DNA of 64,000 nucleotides from Sphaerisporangium album (GCF_003323745.1 NZ_QOIL01000005.1:62001-126000), one strand, 5' to 3'; positions 25,807-38,497 are shown, counted from the stretch's first letter. The notes: generated from the sequence alone by a model not told the origin. Translations and numbers: made by a program.

Positions 25807-26532
25807 GTGAAGAGAGGGCTCGTCCTGATCCCGGGCCCCTGGATGGGGGCCTGGGTCTGGGAGCCGGTCGCGCGGTGGCTGCGAGCGCACGGGCACGACG
25901 CCCGCGCGGTCACCCTGCGGGGCCTGGCCGCCGGCGAGGACGACGTGTCGGACGTCGGCCTGGAGACGCATGTCAACGACGTGCTGGCGCTGCTGGAAGC
26001 GGACGACCTGCGCGACGTCGTGCTCGTCGGGCACAGCTACTCCGGTCTCGTGGCAGGGCAGGTGGCCGACCGGGCGCGCGACCGGGTCGCGCACACGGTG
26101 TTCGTCGAGGGGTTCCTGCCGCACCACGGCAGGTCGATGTTGCACGCGTTCCCCGAGCGCCAGCGGACCCAGGAGTTGCGGCTCATCGCCGACAACAAGG
26201 GCCGCTGGCCCGCCCCCGACGTGACGGTCGTGGGCGAGGGACAGGGGCTGACCCGCACGCAGGCGCGGTGGCTCGCCCAGCGCCTCGTAGGGCACCCTGG
26301 GCGCACCATCGCCGAGCCGGCCACGCTGACCCGGCCGCTCGAGCGGCAGCGGGCCAGCTACGTCGTCTGCACCCTGGACCACTTCGCCGGGCGGCTGGCG
26401 GCCGACGTGTCCGCCATGCGGGCCGTGCCGACCTGGGACTTCCACACGCTGGAGACGGGGCACTGGCCGATGGTCTCCGCCCCGGGCCCGCTCGCCGCCC
26501 TCCTGGCCCGTATCGCAGGCCAGGACTCCTGA
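25807..26532 (+). CDS. Alpha/beta hydrolase
   Basis: The 241-residue protein has the nucleophile elbow VVLVGHSYSGLVAGQVADRA (Ser in GHSYSG), the oxyanion region LIPGPWMGAWVWEPVARWL near the N-terminus and a late histidine in LETGHWPMVSAPGPLA. This is the esterase/methylesterase-like branch of the fold, where the opening LVLVHG-like strand is followed by a GAW motif. The substrate is unknown. It follows the phosphopantetheinyl transferase at a distance of 72 bases on the same strand. Confidence 0.85.
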   Translation: MKRGLVLIPGPWMGAWVWEPVARWLRAHGHDARAVTLRGLAAGEDDVSDVGLETHVNDVLALLEADDLRDVVLVGHSYSGLVAGQVADRARDRVAHTVFVEGFLPHHGRSMLHAFPERQRTQELRLIADNKGRWPAPDVTVVGEGQGLTRTQARWLAQRLVGHPGRTIAEPATLTRPLERQRASYVVCTLDHFAGRLAADVSAMRAVPTWDFHTLETGHWPMVSAPGPLAALLARIAGQDS

Positions 26533-26540
26533 ACCGGGGA

Positions 26541-26987
26541 TCAGGACCTTGGGACGAGCTCCCGCCGGCCGGTAGTGCGGCGCAGCGCACCGCCGTACTG
26601 CCAGAGGAGGATCCCCAGCCCGATCGCGAGCATGAGAGCCGTGAACACCCACTCGTTCGACCCGCCGGGCCCGTAGACCCGGCCGGCGAGGCCGATGTCC
26701 ACCGCCCGCGTACCCTCCCCGGCCCGGTACGAGTGCCGGTCGCTGCCGTACATCTCGACGCCGGACCTGCCGATGGAGCCGTCGTCGGACCGGAACTCGC
26801 CGACCCAGACGCACGACTCGTGACCGGGATGTTGCAAGCACGTCAGCTCCCGCGCGATGAACACTCCAGGCGCGCCGTCGGCCCGTGCCGCGCGAACGGC
26901 CGTGCCGATGTTCGGCACGGCCAGATAGAGCAGGAACGCCGCGATGAGGGTCAGTACGGCGGTGAAGGCGGGAGAACGCCGGGCCAT
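26541..26987 (-). CDS. Small membrane protein with two transmembrane segments
   Basis: The 148-residue product begins MARRSPAFTAVLTLIAAFLL (first membrane segment). A middle domain contains ELTCLQHPGHESCVWVGEFR with two cysteines, and a second membrane segment near the end, WVFTALMLAIGLGILLWQYG, follows. The segment between the two helices probably faces outside. No family is recognised. It starts two bases after the stop of the upstream membrane protein, so both form an operon. Confidence 0.65.
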   Translation of the reverse strand: MARRSPAFTAVLTLIAAFLLYLAVPNIGTAVRAARADGAPGVFIARELTCLQHPGHESCVWVGEFRSDDGSIGRSGVEMYGSDRHSYRAGEGTRAVDIGLAGRVYGPGGSNEWVFTALMLAIGLGILLWQYGGALRRTTGRRELVPRS

Positions 26988-26989
26988 CA

Positions 26990-27541
26990 CTAAGCGGGGG
27001 CCGCGGCACAGGCGCACCGCATGGCGGCGCGCTCGCGGGGCCGTGGGTTGCGGTGCAGGAGCATCGCGACCACCATGGGGGCGAAGACGATCGCGTTGTA
27101 GAACAGGTGCAACTCGACGCGCGGCACGAGGAGCTGGACGAGGCTGGTCGGCACCGGGCGGCCGAGCAGGTTGTTCCCGGTGATCGCCTGCAGGAGCAGA
27201 AGCAGATGCTCCAGGTGGTGCCAGACCTGGATCCCCAGCGAGATGTTCCACCACACGCGGGACCGGCCGGTGAAGCCGCTCCGCAGCATGAGCAGCCCGG
27301 CCAGCATGAGCAGCGCGTAGCCGTAGTGCATCCATTCGGAGGTGACCAGCCAGGGGAAGGGCACGCCGAGCACGCCGCGCGCCTCCTTCAGCGGCCAGCC
27401 CAGCACGTAGATCTGGACGGCCTGTGCCACGTGCTCTGCCCAGTGGGCCAGGACCACGACGAGATAGGCGGTCAGAGCCGCCTTGTGATACCGGGTGTTC
27501 AGCTGATGCAGCGGCCCGGCGGATGCGGCTTGCGTGACCAT
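26990..27541 (-). CDS. Polytopic membrane protein, histidine-rich
   Basis: From ATG 27541 the 183-residue protein shows about five hydrophobic segments, such as ALTAYLVVVLAHWAEHVAQA, WMHYGYALLMLAGLLMLRSG and VFAPMVVAMLLHR. Several histidines lie at helix ends (HWAEHVAQ, WHHLEHLLLLLQ, LHLFYN), which could bind metal or haem. An in-frame start further upstream (27715) would add residues that do not look natural. I do not recognise the family. The downstream small membrane protein follows after two bases. Confidence 0.6.
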   Translation of the reverse strand: MVTQAASAGPLHQLNTRYHKAALTAYLVVVLAHWAEHVAQAVQIYVLGWPLKEARGVLGVPFPWLVTSEWMHYGYALLMLAGLLMLRSGFTGRSRVWWNISLGIQVWHHLEHLLLLLQAITGNNLLGRPVPTSLVQLLVPRVELHLFYNAIVFAPMVVAMLLHRNPRPRERAAMRCACAAAPA

Positions 27542-27779
27542 GAGCGGGACCTCGATTCTCCAAGCGTTCGGCTCGGTTCGCGGTACCGAGCTTCGATCGG
27601 GAGACCGGCGCGGTGCACCTCCTGGATTGCGGACTTCTCCACGAGCGCAATCCAGGAGATGCGGGCAGCCGCCGCACACGGTCGAGTATGGGGCCGTGAA
27701 AGCACGCTGACCCACTGGTCGCCGGGGCCTCCGCGCTTGCGGGAGCGCGGAGGGCCCACCCAGGGACCGGGTCCGCCGG

Positions 27780-28048
27780 TGACCACGCCCACACCAAGGT
27801 GGGGGTCATCGGGCACGACCTGGGCGTTCTCATCGCTTACCCGTACGCGCGGGACTTCCCCGCCGAGGTGAGCGGGCGCCGACGCCGAGAACAACAAGGC
27901 CAACGCCGGCAGGAGGCCGGCCATGCCGGTGGCGGCGATGGGCGGCCAGTACTCCTTCGGCCCCGGCGTCGCGGCCTCGTTCAACCAGGTCGCCGACGAC
28001 GTGCGGACCGTGGTCGGGCCCGACTCGGGGCACTTCGTCCCCGCCGGG
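27780..28048 (+). pseudogene. Epoxide-hydrolase-like gene fragments
   Basis: The plus strand encodes VGVIGHDLGVLIAYPYARDF, the nucleophile region of epoxide-hydrolase-type alpha/beta hydrolases. Then, in another frame, come NKANAGRRPAMPVAAMGGQY, VADDVRTVVGPDSGHFVPAG, the catalytic histidine region. The lid and core between them are deleted and the frame is shifted. The remnant stops at about 28048, where an isochorismatase fragment on the other strand begins. Confidence 0.6.
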
Positions 28049-28049
28049 C

Positions 28050-28255
28050 TGCTTGGTGTACGCGACGGGGATGCCCGTGGCCGCACATCGCTCGCGTAAC
28101 TCCTCCGCGTTCCTGATGAGATCCGTCACCGGGGCCTCGCCTCTGGGAAAGGCATTCAGGAAGAAATTCTGCATATCGTGCAGCAGGAGCACGGCCCGGT
28201 CCGAGTCGAGGATCCATTGCGCCGTGTTCTCGGGGGGTTCGCCGGAGTCCGGCAT
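28050..28255 (-). pseudogene. Isochorismatase N-terminal fragment
   Basis: From ATG 28255 the frame reads AQWILDSDRAVLLLHDMQNF, then ELRERCAATGIPVAYTKQPG, the first third of EntB/PhzD-type isochorismatases, including the catalytic Asp of HDMQ. After about 68 residues the family sequence ends abruptly at the junction with the epoxide hydrolase fragment. The usual 200-residue domain is not completed. Confidence 0.75.
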
Positions 28256-28301
28256 CGGATATGGCGTTATAGGGGGAATCCGTGTTGTTCTTGCCTCAAT
28301 C

Positions 28302-28640
28302 TCAATGTGTGAAAACGAAAGTTCGGATGCCTAATGTGGCGCCGCCGTCCACCGTGAGGTGCTGTAGCGTGATGTGATTCGCCTTGCTGGAAAGCAGGAA
28401 CGCGACGGCCTCCGCGATATCGGCGGGCCTGGCGACCTTACCGAGCGGGATGCCGGTGCGATACACGCCGGGGCTGCCCTCGATCGACGCCTGGAGCGCC
28501 CGCTCGTGGTCGCTCCACAGCGCCGAGAGCATCGGGGTGTCGGTCGAGCCCGGGGTCAGCACGTTGCAGCGGATCCCGTACGCGGCCACCTCGAGCCCCA
28601 GCGTCTTGGTGAACACCGTCGCCGCGGCCTTGGGCGCGCC
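28302..28640 (-). pseudogene. 2,3-dihydro-2,3-dihydroxybenzoate dehydrogenase (DhbA/EntA-like) C-terminal fragment
   Basis: The frame encodes [34 protein letters not shown], then [36 protein letters not shown], the C-terminal half of EntA-like short-chain dehydrogenases. The Rossmann half and the catalytic Ser and Tyr are missing; what precedes (GRAEKGAP) replaces the YxxxK motif. It lies upstream of the isochorismatase fragment on the same strand, as in a dihydroxybenzoate operon. Confidence 0.75.
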
Positions 28641-28812
28641 CTTTTCCGCGCGCCCAGCCTTGTGCCCGGTGCGCCGGATTGCCGATTCCAGTGATTTCTT
28701 CTTATTGCCAGGAGTGCGGTCGCCGATTGCCCGGAACAAGGCGGGATGTGGCGGCAAGTTGTCCCCGGCCCGCTGCTTCCTGCCAGCTCAAGGCAACGCA
28801 GCACGTCAAGAG

Positions 28813-32040
<3,228 letters not shown>

Positions 32041-32041
32041 T

Positions 32042-33712
32042 GTGACACTGGTTGAGACCTCAACGTCAGTCGACTTCGATGGGGAGAGCCTGGATGTCCC
32101 GACAGTACGGCTGATCGCCGAGAACGAGGTCACTTGCGGCGTCGCCCCCTCCGCCCTGGCCAAGGTGGCGGCGAACAGGCGGCAGTTCGAGGACATCATC
32201 GCGCGCGGCATCCCCGTCTACGGCGTGACCACGGGCTACGGCGAGATGATCTACATGCTCGTCGACACCTCCAACGAGGTGCAGCTCCAGACCAACCTGG
32301 TCCGCAGCCACAGCGCCGGCGTCGGCCCGATCTTCGCCGAGGACGAGGCGCGGGCGGTCCTCGCCGCCCGGCTCAACGCCCTGTCCAAGGGCTACTCGGC
32401 GGTGCGGCCGGAACTGCTCGAACGCCTGGCGCTCTACCTCAACCTGGGCATCACGCCCGCCATCCCCGAGATCGGGTCGCTGGGTGCCAGCGGCGACCTG
32501 GCGCCGCTGGCGCACGTCGCGTCGACGCTGATCGGCGAAGGGTACGTGTTGCGGGACGGCAAGCGGGTGGAGACCGGGCGGGTGCTGCGCGAGTTCGGCA
32601 TCGAGCCGCTGCAACTGCGGTTCAAAGAGGGGCTCGCGCTGATCAACGGCACCTCGGCGATGACCGGCCTCGGCTGCCTGCTCGTCACGCGGGCCCTGGA
32701 CCAGGTGCGGCAGGCCGAGATCGTGACCGCGCTGATCTGCGAGGTGCTGCAGGGCTCGACCAGCCCGTTCGTGGCCGACGGGCACGACATCGCCCGCCCG
32801 CACCAGGGGCAGATCGACGTCGCCGCCAACATGCGGGCCCTGCTGAACGGCAGTGGCCTGGCCGTTGAACACAGCGAGCTGCGCCAGGAGCTCAGCGCCG
32901 ACCCGTTGCGCCAGTCGGCACTGAAGGACAAAGAGCCGCCGCGCCGCCGGCGCAAGGACGAGGACGAATCCGCGCAGCACGGTGTCCACCGGACCGAGGT
33001 CTACCTGCAGAAGGCGTACACGCTGCGCGCCATCCCGCAGGTCGTCGGCGCCGTCAGGGACACCGTCTACCACGCCGCGACCACGCTGCACATCGAGCTC
33101 AACTCCTCCAACGACAATCCCCTCGTCTTCGAGGGCAAGGAGGTCTTCCACGGCGCGAACTTCCACGGCCAGCCGGTCGCCTTCGTCATGGACTACCTCA
33201 CCATCGCGCTCACCCAGCTCGGCGTCTTCTCCGAGCGGCGGACCAACCGGCTGCTGAACCGCCATCTCAGCAACGGCCTGCCCGAGTTTCTCGTCGCCGG
33301 CGATCCCGGGCTGAACAGCGGGTTCGCCGGAGCGCAATACCCCGCCACCGCCCTGGTCGCGGAGAACAGGACGATCGGGCCCGCCAGCACGCAGAGCGTC
33401 CCGTCCAACGGCGACAACCAGGACGTCGTCAGCATGGGCCTGATCGCCGCCCGCAACGCGCGCAGGGTGCTGCAGAACAACACCAAGATCCTCGCGGTGG
33501 AGTTCCTCGCCGCGGCCCAGGCCGTGGACCTGTCGGGCCGCAAGGACCAGCTCAGCCCGGCCGGGCTGGCCACGTACGAGAGGGTGCGCTCCCTCGTGCC
33601 GGTCGTGGACGAGGACCGTTACATGTCCGACGACATCGAGCTGGTGGCCGCCGCGATCTCCCGCGGGGAGTTCCTGGCCGCCGTCGAGCAGGCTGACGTC
33701 ACCCTCCGCTGA
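32042..33712 (+). CDS. MIO-dependent tyrosine 2,3-aminomutase (SgcC4 type)
   Basis: The enzyme would turn L-tyrosine (or a close relative) into the beta-amino acid. The 556-residue protein matches the C-1027 enzyme SgcC4 throughout. The MIO cofactor triad is Ala149-Ser150-Gly151 in SLGASGDLAPLAH, the catalytic tyrosine is Tyr60 in PVYGVTTGYGEMIY, and SNDNPLVFEGKEVFHGANFH, GDPGLNSGFAGAQYPATALV and ASTQSVPSNGDNQDVVSMGL are near-identical to that family. A charged insert at about 285-313 (KDKEPPRRRRKDEDES) is longer than in SgcC4. The GTG at 32042 is chosen because similarity to SgcC4 starts there; ATG 32009 would overlap the NRPS. Plain ammonia-lyase activity cannot be excluded. Confidence 0.9.
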   Translation: MTLVETSTSVDFDGESLDVPTVRLIAENEVTCGVAPSALAKVAANRRQFEDIIARGIPVYGVTTGYGEMIYMLVDTSNEVQLQTNLVRSHSAGVGPIFAEDEARAVLAARLNALSKGYSAVRPELLERLALYLNLGITPAIPEIGSLGASGDLAPLAHVASTLIGEGYVLRDGKRVETGRVLREFGIEPLQLRFKEGLALINGTSAMTGLGCLLVTRALDQVRQAEIVTALICEVLQGSTSPFVADGHDIARPHQGQIDVAANMRALLNGSGLAVEHSELRQELSADPLRQSALKDKEPPRRRRKDEDESAQHGVHRTEVYLQKAYTLRAIPQVVGAVRDTVYHAATTLHIELNSSNDNPLVFEGKEVFHGANFHGQPVAFVMDYLTIALTQLGVFSERRTNRLLNRHLSNGLPEFLVAGDPGLNSGFAGAQYPATALVAENRTIGPASTQSVPSNGDNQDVVSMGLIAARNARRVLQNNTKILAVEFLAAAQAVDLSGRKDQLSPAGLATYERVRSLVPVVDEDRYMSDDIELVAAAISRGEFLAAVEQADVTLR

Positions 33713-33721
33713 TTCTCCGGC

Positions 33722-33768
33722 CATACGAGAGCGCCCCCGGGAACACGACCCGGGGGCGCTCTCGTATG
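33722..33768. terminator. Long perfect hairpin between convergent genes
   Basis: A 20-bp perfect stem, CATACGAGAGCGCCCCCGGG (33722-33741) and its complement at 33749-33768, with loop AACACGA, lies just after the aminomutase stop. Confidence 0.85.
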
Positions 33769-33791
33769 AAGGTAAGGCCAGGGCACGCGCC

Positions 33792-33843
33792 TTCCTGCGG
33801 CGGCAAGGCCGGGGTGCATTCCTGCGGCGGCAAGGCCGGGGTG
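33792..33843. repeat. 25-bp direct repeat, two copies
   Basis: Copies at 33792-33816 and 33819-33843 both begin TTCCTGCGGCGGCAAGGCC and end GGGGTG. They lie between the two terminator hairpins. Confidence 0.85.
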
Positions 33844-33861
33844 GCCCGCTGCGACAACAGA

Positions 33862-33896
33862 GAAGGCGCTGGGAGGGCGAGCCTCCCAGCGCCTTC
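33862..33896. terminator. Hairpin terminator for the minus-strand hydroxylase gene
   Basis: GAAGGCGCTGGGAGG (33862-33876), five-base loop, and its perfect complement at 33882-33896, directly before the hydroxylase stop at 33910. Confidence 0.8.
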
Positions 33897-33909
33897 CCGC
33901 GGCGGCGGG

Positions 33910-35490
33910 TCAGAAGTCCTGCAGCCCTGCCCTGGCCTGCCGCAGATGCTCGAACGAGGACAGGTCGGGGACCGTCCAGCCGTCGAGGTCGTACTCGCTC
34001 AGGCACTTGTCGACGAACGCCTTGTACCCGTCCACCTGGCCGCTCGCCATCTGCGCGAACAGCAGCTCCACGCGCGTGTTCTCGTGGTTGCCCGCGTAGT
34101 TGCGCTCGTACAGCTCGTGCCGCCCGCCGAACTCGGTGCCCACGGCGTCCCACAGCAGCTTCATCACCTTGATCCGCTCGACCGAGTCGATGCCGCCGGA
34201 GCCCCGCAGGTACTTGTCCAGGTACGGCCGCACCTCGGGGTTCTTGAAGTCCTCGGCGCTGGAGTTGATGTAGATCAGGCCGCTGGCGATGTCCTGCTCG
34301 ATGATCTCCTTGACCCGCGGGTAGCCGATCTGCATGAACCAGCGGTAGGCCAGGCCGTATTCGGGGTTGGGCAGCACCGCGCCGTTCGTCCAGGGCACAG
34401 GGTTGCGCGCGGCCGCGTCCGACAGCCCCCAGAACAGGTTCCGCCAGGCCAGCACCTCGCCGATGCGGCTCTGCACGCCGCGGAAGTCCTTGGTGCCGGT
34501 GATCTCCACCGCCTTGGCCAGCAGGCCGGCGATGAACTCCAGCTTCACGGCCAGGCGTGTGCACCCGTGGAAGGTGAAGCGCTCGGGGAAGCCGGAGCGG
34601 CCGGTGAAGAGCTGGACCTTGCCGAGGTGGCCGTAGATGAAGACGTTCTCCCAGGGGATGAGCACCTTGTCCAGGACGAGGATGGTGTCGTTCTCGTCCA
34701 GCCGGGAGGACAGCGGGTAGTCGAACGGGCTGCCCATGACGGTCGCCGCGGCCGTGTAGGACGGGCGGCAGATCAGCTTCAGCCCGGGGGCGTGCATCGG
34801 CACGGTCGCCACCAGGGCGAACTTCCTGTCCTTGATCGGCAGGCCGTAGTGGGCGATGAAGTTGTAGTGGGTCAGCGCCGAGCCCGTCGCCACCACCTTC
34901 GCGCCGCTCACCACCAGGCCCGCGTCGGTCTCCTTCTCCACGTGCACGAAGACGTCGGCGACCTCGTCCGGCGGCAGGTTGCGGTCCACGGGCGGGTGCA
35001 CGATCGCGTGGTTCCAGAACAGGACCTTCTCCTGCGACTCCCGGTACCAGCGCCGCGCGTTGTCGGCGAACGGCTCGTAGAACTCGGCGTTGGCGCCGAG
35101 CGTGCCGAGGAAGGCCGCCTTGTAGTCGGGGCTGCGGCCCATCCAGCCGTAGCTCATCCGCGCCCATGCGGCGATGGCCCGCTGGTTGGCCACCAGGTCC
35201 TCGGCGCTGCGGGGCGTGGTGAAGAAGCTGTGTGTGTAGCCGTCGCTGCCGGTGTCGGTGGGCACGACGATCGCGTCCCGCTGGTCCGGGTCGTGCAGCG
35301 AGTCGTAGAGCCTGGCGGTCATCCTGATCGGGTTGTGGAACGCCGGGTGCGCGGTCACGTCCTTGACGCGGTCGCCGTACAGGTAGATGGCCCGGTCGTC
35401 GCGCAGGCTCTCGATGTACTCCGCGCCGGTCATCGGGCGGGTCTTCGGCCGGGCGTGCTCGACGGGCGGTGCGTCCTGAAGGTCGGTCAT
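33910..35490 (-). CDS. FADH2-dependent aromatic hydroxylase (SgcC / HpaB family)
   Basis: This 526-residue flavin-dependent oxygenase most resembles SgcC, which hydroxylates the ring of carrier-bound beta-tyrosine in C-1027. Matching runs include [80 protein letters not shown] and [20 protein letters not shown]. These enzymes need FADH2 from a separate flavin reductase; no SgcE6-type reductase is in the window. It lies 13 bases downstream of another flavoprotein gene on the same strand, so both are co-transcribed, and it is convergent with the aminomutase. The carrier protein it would act on is probably one of the two PCP domains here. Confidence 0.9.
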   Translation of the reverse strand: MTDLQDAPPVEHARPKTRPMTGAEYIESLRDDRAIYLYGDRVKDVTAHPAFHNPIRMTARLYDSLHDPDQRDAIVVPTDTGSDGYTHSFFTTPRSAEDLVANQRAIAAWARMSYGWMGRSPDYKAAFLGTLGANAEFYEPFADNARRWYRESQEKVLFWNHAIVHPPVDRNLPPDEVADVFVHVEKETDAGLVVSGAKVVATGSALTHYNFIAHYGLPIKDRKFALVATVPMHAPGLKLICRPSYTAAATVMGSPFDYPLSSRLDENDTILVLDKVLIPWENVFIYGHLGKVQLFTGRSGFPERFTFHGCTRLAVKLEFIAGLLAKAVEITGTKDFRGVQSRIGEVLAWRNLFWGLSDAAARNPVPWTNGAVLPNPEYGLAYRWFMQIGYPRVKEIIEQDIASGLIYINSSAEDFKNPEVRPYLDKYLRGSGGIDSVERIKVMKLLWDAVGTEFGGRHELYERNYAGNHENTRVELLFAQMASGQVDGYKAFVDKCLSEYDLDGWTVPDLSSFEHLRQARAGLQDF

Positions 35491-35503
35491 CGGATTCCTT
35501 CCG

Positions 35504-36739
35504 CTATTCGAGCCCGAACCGGGCCTTGGCCAGATCGCGCTTGGCGATCTTCGCGAGGTAGGTGGACACCCCGGCGTGCGTGACGAACATCGACATGTCC
35601 CGCCACACCCGCTCGATGCGCTCGCCGCCGCGCACGGCGCTCGAACCCGCAGTGGGGAACAGGTACGACTCGACCGCCCGCCAGCACAGCGCGACCGCCT
35701 CGCTGCAGATCCCGGCCAGGCCGAGCTCGTGCTCCTTGGTGACGGCTGACGCGCCGCGGGCGCTCGCCTCGCGCCACTGCCGGACCACGTCCATGGTCGC
35801 CGCCTCCGCCGTGGCGATCAGGCCGGCGGCCTTGCCGTACGTGAGCTGGAAATCCGGGTCCTCGCTACGTGTCACGATGGGCGGGAAAGGCGTCGTCCGC
35901 GTGCGCATGAGGTCCTCGTACGCGTCGAGCGCGCCCTTGGCCATGCCGACGGCGAGCAGCGCGTCCTCCATGACCATGAAGCTGAGCTGCCCGCCCCCGT
36001 ACTCGGGGCCGTGGAGCGAGCGCCCCGGGGTCCCCCCGGTGACGTCGATCTGGCTCATGTGGCCCTTGATGGTGTAGCGGTCGGGGACGCGGCCGTTCAC
36101 GATGCGGATGCTGTGCGACCCGCTGCCCTTCAGCCCCAGAGCCTGCCCCCAGTCGTCCAGGCGGGTCCACTGGCTGCGCGGGGCGATGAACAGCATGGGC
36201 TCGGGCGGCCCCCCGTCCTCGGGGGAGACCATCGCGTGTCCCATGAAGTGCGAGGCGTACGGCGAGCCGGAGCAGTAGCCCCAGGTGCCGTTGATCAGCC
36301 AGTCCCCGTCGGCCGTGCGCTCGGCCGTCCCGCCGGGCACGACGGTCGCGGGGCAGATGAACTCGCCGGAGGCGAAGATCTCCTCCTGCGTGAGCTCATC
36401 GAAGATCGTGGCGGCGGCCAGCGCGTGCGCGGCTCCCAGGCAGAACATCCACCCCGCCGACGGGCAGCCCCTGGTGAGGTTGATCGCCACGCGGACGAAA
36501 GTGTCGATCCCGAACTCGTAGCCGCCGTATCGGCGGGGCACCAGGATCCGGTAGAAGCCGGCCTCGGAGAAGCGTTCGTGGACGTCCTCGCCGTAGTACG
36601 TGCGCTGCTCGGTCTCGCCCTGGCGCTCGACCAGTTCGGGGATCATCGCCTCGGCCCTGGCGACCACGTCTTCGGGGGTGAGGCCAGGCTCCGGCGGGTC
36701 GGCGAGACGGCGCTCGAAAATGGTGGTGTCGACACCCAT
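35504..36739 (-). CDS. Acyl-CoA-dehydrogenase-fold flavin monooxygenase
   Basis: The 411-residue protein has the acyl-CoA dehydrogenase fold of group D monooxygenases (p-hydroxyphenylacetate hydroxylase C2, HsaA, nitrososynthases). Evidence is [40 protein letters not shown], the flavin-binding stretch [20 protein letters not shown] and [20 protein letters not shown]. It lacks the acyl-CoA dehydrogenase catalytic base region. It could hydroxylate an aromatic ring or oxidise an amino group; the aminosugar genes nearby make the second option thinkable. The ATG at 36739 has GAGGA 11 bases upstream; ATG 36772 is an alternative. It is the first gene before the SgcC-like hydroxylase. Confidence 0.8.
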   Translation of the reverse strand: MGVDTTIFERRLADPPEPGLTPEDVVARAEAMIPELVERQGETEQRTYYGEDVHERFSEAGFYRILVPRRYGGYEFGIDTFVRVAINLTRGCPSAGWMFCLGAAHALAAATIFDELTQEEIFASGEFICPATVVPGGTAERTADGDWLINGTWGYCSGSPYASHFMGHAMVSPEDGGPPEPMLFIAPRSQWTRLDDWGQALGLKGSGSHSIRIVNGRVPDRYTIKGHMSQIDVTGGTPGRSLHGPEYGGGQLSFMVMEDALLAVGMAKGALDAYEDLMRTRTTPFPPIVTRSEDPDFQLTYGKAAGLIATAEAATMDVVRQWREASARGASAVTKEHELGLAGICSEAVALCWRAVESYLFPTAGSSAVRGGERIERVWRDMSMFVTHAGVSTYLAKIAKRDLAKARFGLE

Positions 36740-36812
36740 CGCTATGCGAGTCCTCACGGTTTCGTGGACCAATTGGGCATGTCGTCAGCGTCACATCCAC
36801 GAATTTCCGGCG

Positions 36813-36827
36813 CATCTTTAGGTGTGC
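36813..36827. promoter_or_regulatory. Single cluster-motif half-site
   Basis: CATCTTTAGGTGTGC is the reverse complement of GCACACCTAAAGATG and fits the cluster consensus GCAAYNNNNRAGATG with one mismatch in the GCAA core. It lies 74 bases upstream of the flavoprotein start. No partner half-site is visible. Confidence 0.4.
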
Positions 36828-36851
36828 TGTATTTCCCGAGGGGTTCGCGCC

Positions 36852-36916
36852 GGCAGGAAGCGGAAAACGGCCTGCAGTCCACTGCCTGTCAAAAGCCTGG
36901 TCCGCGCCATTGCCGC
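36852..36916 (+). repeat. Dispersed 65-bp element, copy 2
   Basis: It begins GGCAGGAAG, contains GGAAAACGG, CTGCCTG and AAAAGCCTGGT, and ends TTGCCGC. It matches the minus strand of 22311-22375. Confidence 0.6.
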
Positions 36917-37323
36917 GCAGAGTCGGGGTGTCAGGAAAACCGAGGGCTGCCACCCTGACAAGGGTGACACCATCCTCGCTTACGCTGACCTCGATCGGCT
37001 CGCCTCTGGCACCGATGCACGAGGTAAGACGACTTTCACGACTACGACGGGCTCGGCCGCAAGACCGGGACACGTGAAGGCTCCGTCACCGGGCGCCTGA
37101 CACCCCCAACCCGGGGCAAAGGCCTGCTCGCCGTCTCCACCGGCACGGCACGAAGGGTGATCACACCAATCAGATTTCCAGCCATGACATGCTCGGGCGG
37201 CCCGAGAATCGCGCGGGAAAATGGTCGCGCGCTCGCCGCTCCCAGCCAAATGTACGTCGAATTAAAGGCCCGATGAATGCTTTTTGGCAACACTCGCGGA
37301 GTGCGCACGCAAAGAGAAGGGAA

Positions 37324-38472
37324 TTACCAGCCTGATTTGATCGTGTCCGCTATATGCGCGCGATCGGCCTCGGAAAGCCACCAGCCGACGGGGATGTGGA
37401 CTATGCGGTCGTGCACGGCGTCCAGGCCGGGCAGCGCCGGATCCGCGACGTCCCGCACGGCGCCGTGCGTGTCGTTGCGCCGGACCAGCATGCTCACCAT
37501 GATCCCCGCGTCGTTCATCTTCCGCATGAACGAGGGCCGGTCCTCGGCCTTGACCGGGTACAGCCAGCAGGACGACTCCCGGTCCGGCTCCCGCGCGGTC
37601 AGTTCCAGTCCCGGTACGCCGGCCAGCTCCGCGTCGTAGAACGCGGCGTTTCGGCGGTGCTGTTCCACCCGCTCGTCGACCGTCTCCAGGTTCGCCAGCC
37701 CGATGGAGGCGCTGATCTGGTCCATGTAGAAGTTGTAGCCCCACTCGGGCACGTCGTAGTTGCCGTTGACCCGGTCGGCCCGCCGGTCGATGCCGAAGAA
37801 GCGGAGCCTGCGGGCGCGCTCGTACGACCGCTCGTCGGGCAGGGTGAGCATGCCCCCGCAGCCGGTGCCGAGGTGCTTGGTCGCGTGGAAGCTGAACACG
37901 CAGATGTTCTCGCCGTCACCGCCCACCGGACGGCCGCGAAGGGTGCTCCCCCAGGCGTGCGCGCAGTCCTCGACGACCACCGGCCGGTAGCCGTGCGCGG
38001 CCTCGGCCGCGTCGAGGATCTCCCGCAGCCGGTCCAGGTCCACCGGATACCCGGCCCAGTGGACGATGACGATGGCGCGGGTGGCCGGTGAGATCTTCTT
38101 CGCGAGATCGTCGAGGTCGAGGTTGAGCGTGGCCGGGTCCACGTCGACCCAGCGCAGGCGCAGCCCGTTGGCCAGCACGGCCCAGTTGGTGGCCTCGAAG
38201 GTCAGCGGCGTGCTCAGCACCTCGTCCCGGGCGGCGTCCAGTCCGGCCTCCCGTCCGTCGCCGGTGCCGGACGTGCCCGCCAGCCGCAGCGCGAGATGCA
38301 GGCCCGAGGTGCCGTTGTTGACCGTGGCCACGTACGGGTTCCCGAGGCGCGCGCCCAGCGCCGCCTCGAACTCCTCGACCACCGGCCCGTGCCCGATCAT
38401 GCCGGTGCGCAGCACGTCGGCGATCCGTTCCAGGGTGTCCGGCCCGATCGCGGCCTTGAGCAGCGGGATCAT
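37324..38472 (-). CDS. DegT/DnrJ/EryC1-family aminotransferase
   Basis: The 382-residue PLP enzyme would transaminate a keto-sugar nucleotide. Family signatures are GHGPVVEEFEAALGARLGNP, VNNGTSGLHLALRLAG, the Asp of VVVEDCAHAWGSTLRG, the PLP lysine in FSFHATKHLGTGCGGMLTL, and WGYNFYMDQISASIGLANLE. In the C-1027 pathway the equivalent step is done by SgcA4. The ATG at 38472 is chosen because the family begins at IPLLKAAIG. It lies 25 bases after the N-methyltransferase on the same strand. A fragment of a second copy is at 40735-40816. Confidence 0.88.
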   Translation of the reverse strand: MIPLLKAAIGPDTLERIADVLRTGMIGHGPVVEEFEAALGARLGNPYVATVNNGTSGLHLALRLAGTSGTGDGREAGLDAARDEVLSTPLTFEATNWAVLANGLRLRWVDVDPATLNLDLDDLAKKISPATRAIVIVHWAGYPVDLDRLREILDAAEAAHGYRPVVVEDCAHAWGSTLRGRPVGGDGENICVFSFHATKHLGTGCGGMLTLPDERSYERARRLRFFGIDRRADRVNGNYDVPEWGYNFYMDQISASIGLANLETVDERVEQHRRNAAFYDAELAGVPGLELTAREPDRESSCWLYPVKAEDRPSFMRKMNDAGIMVSMLVRRNDTHGAVRDVADPALPGLDAVHDRIVHIPVGWWLSEADRAHIADTIKSGW

Positions 38473-38497
38473 CGGTGGTGCGCTCCGTCCGGTCCGT

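Larger units (their letters stand above)
36740..37323. other. Intergenic region, 584 bp
   Basis: The region between the flavoprotein start and the aminotransferase stop holds one half-site of the cluster motif (36813-36827) and copy 2 of the dispersed 65-bp element (36852-36916). The rest (to 37323) shows no gene. Confidence 0.55.

Noticed and set aside
28050-28640. Active siderophore (dihydroxybenzoate) genes
   Set aside because: Both genes are truncated and lack essential parts; no isochorismate synthase or aryl-AMP ligase is present.
35504-36739. Sugar nitrososynthase (KijD3 type)
   Set aside because: The fold is shared, but nothing specific supports N-oxidation and no thymine-sugar dehydratase or deoxygenation genes are present; kept as a general flavin monooxygenase.
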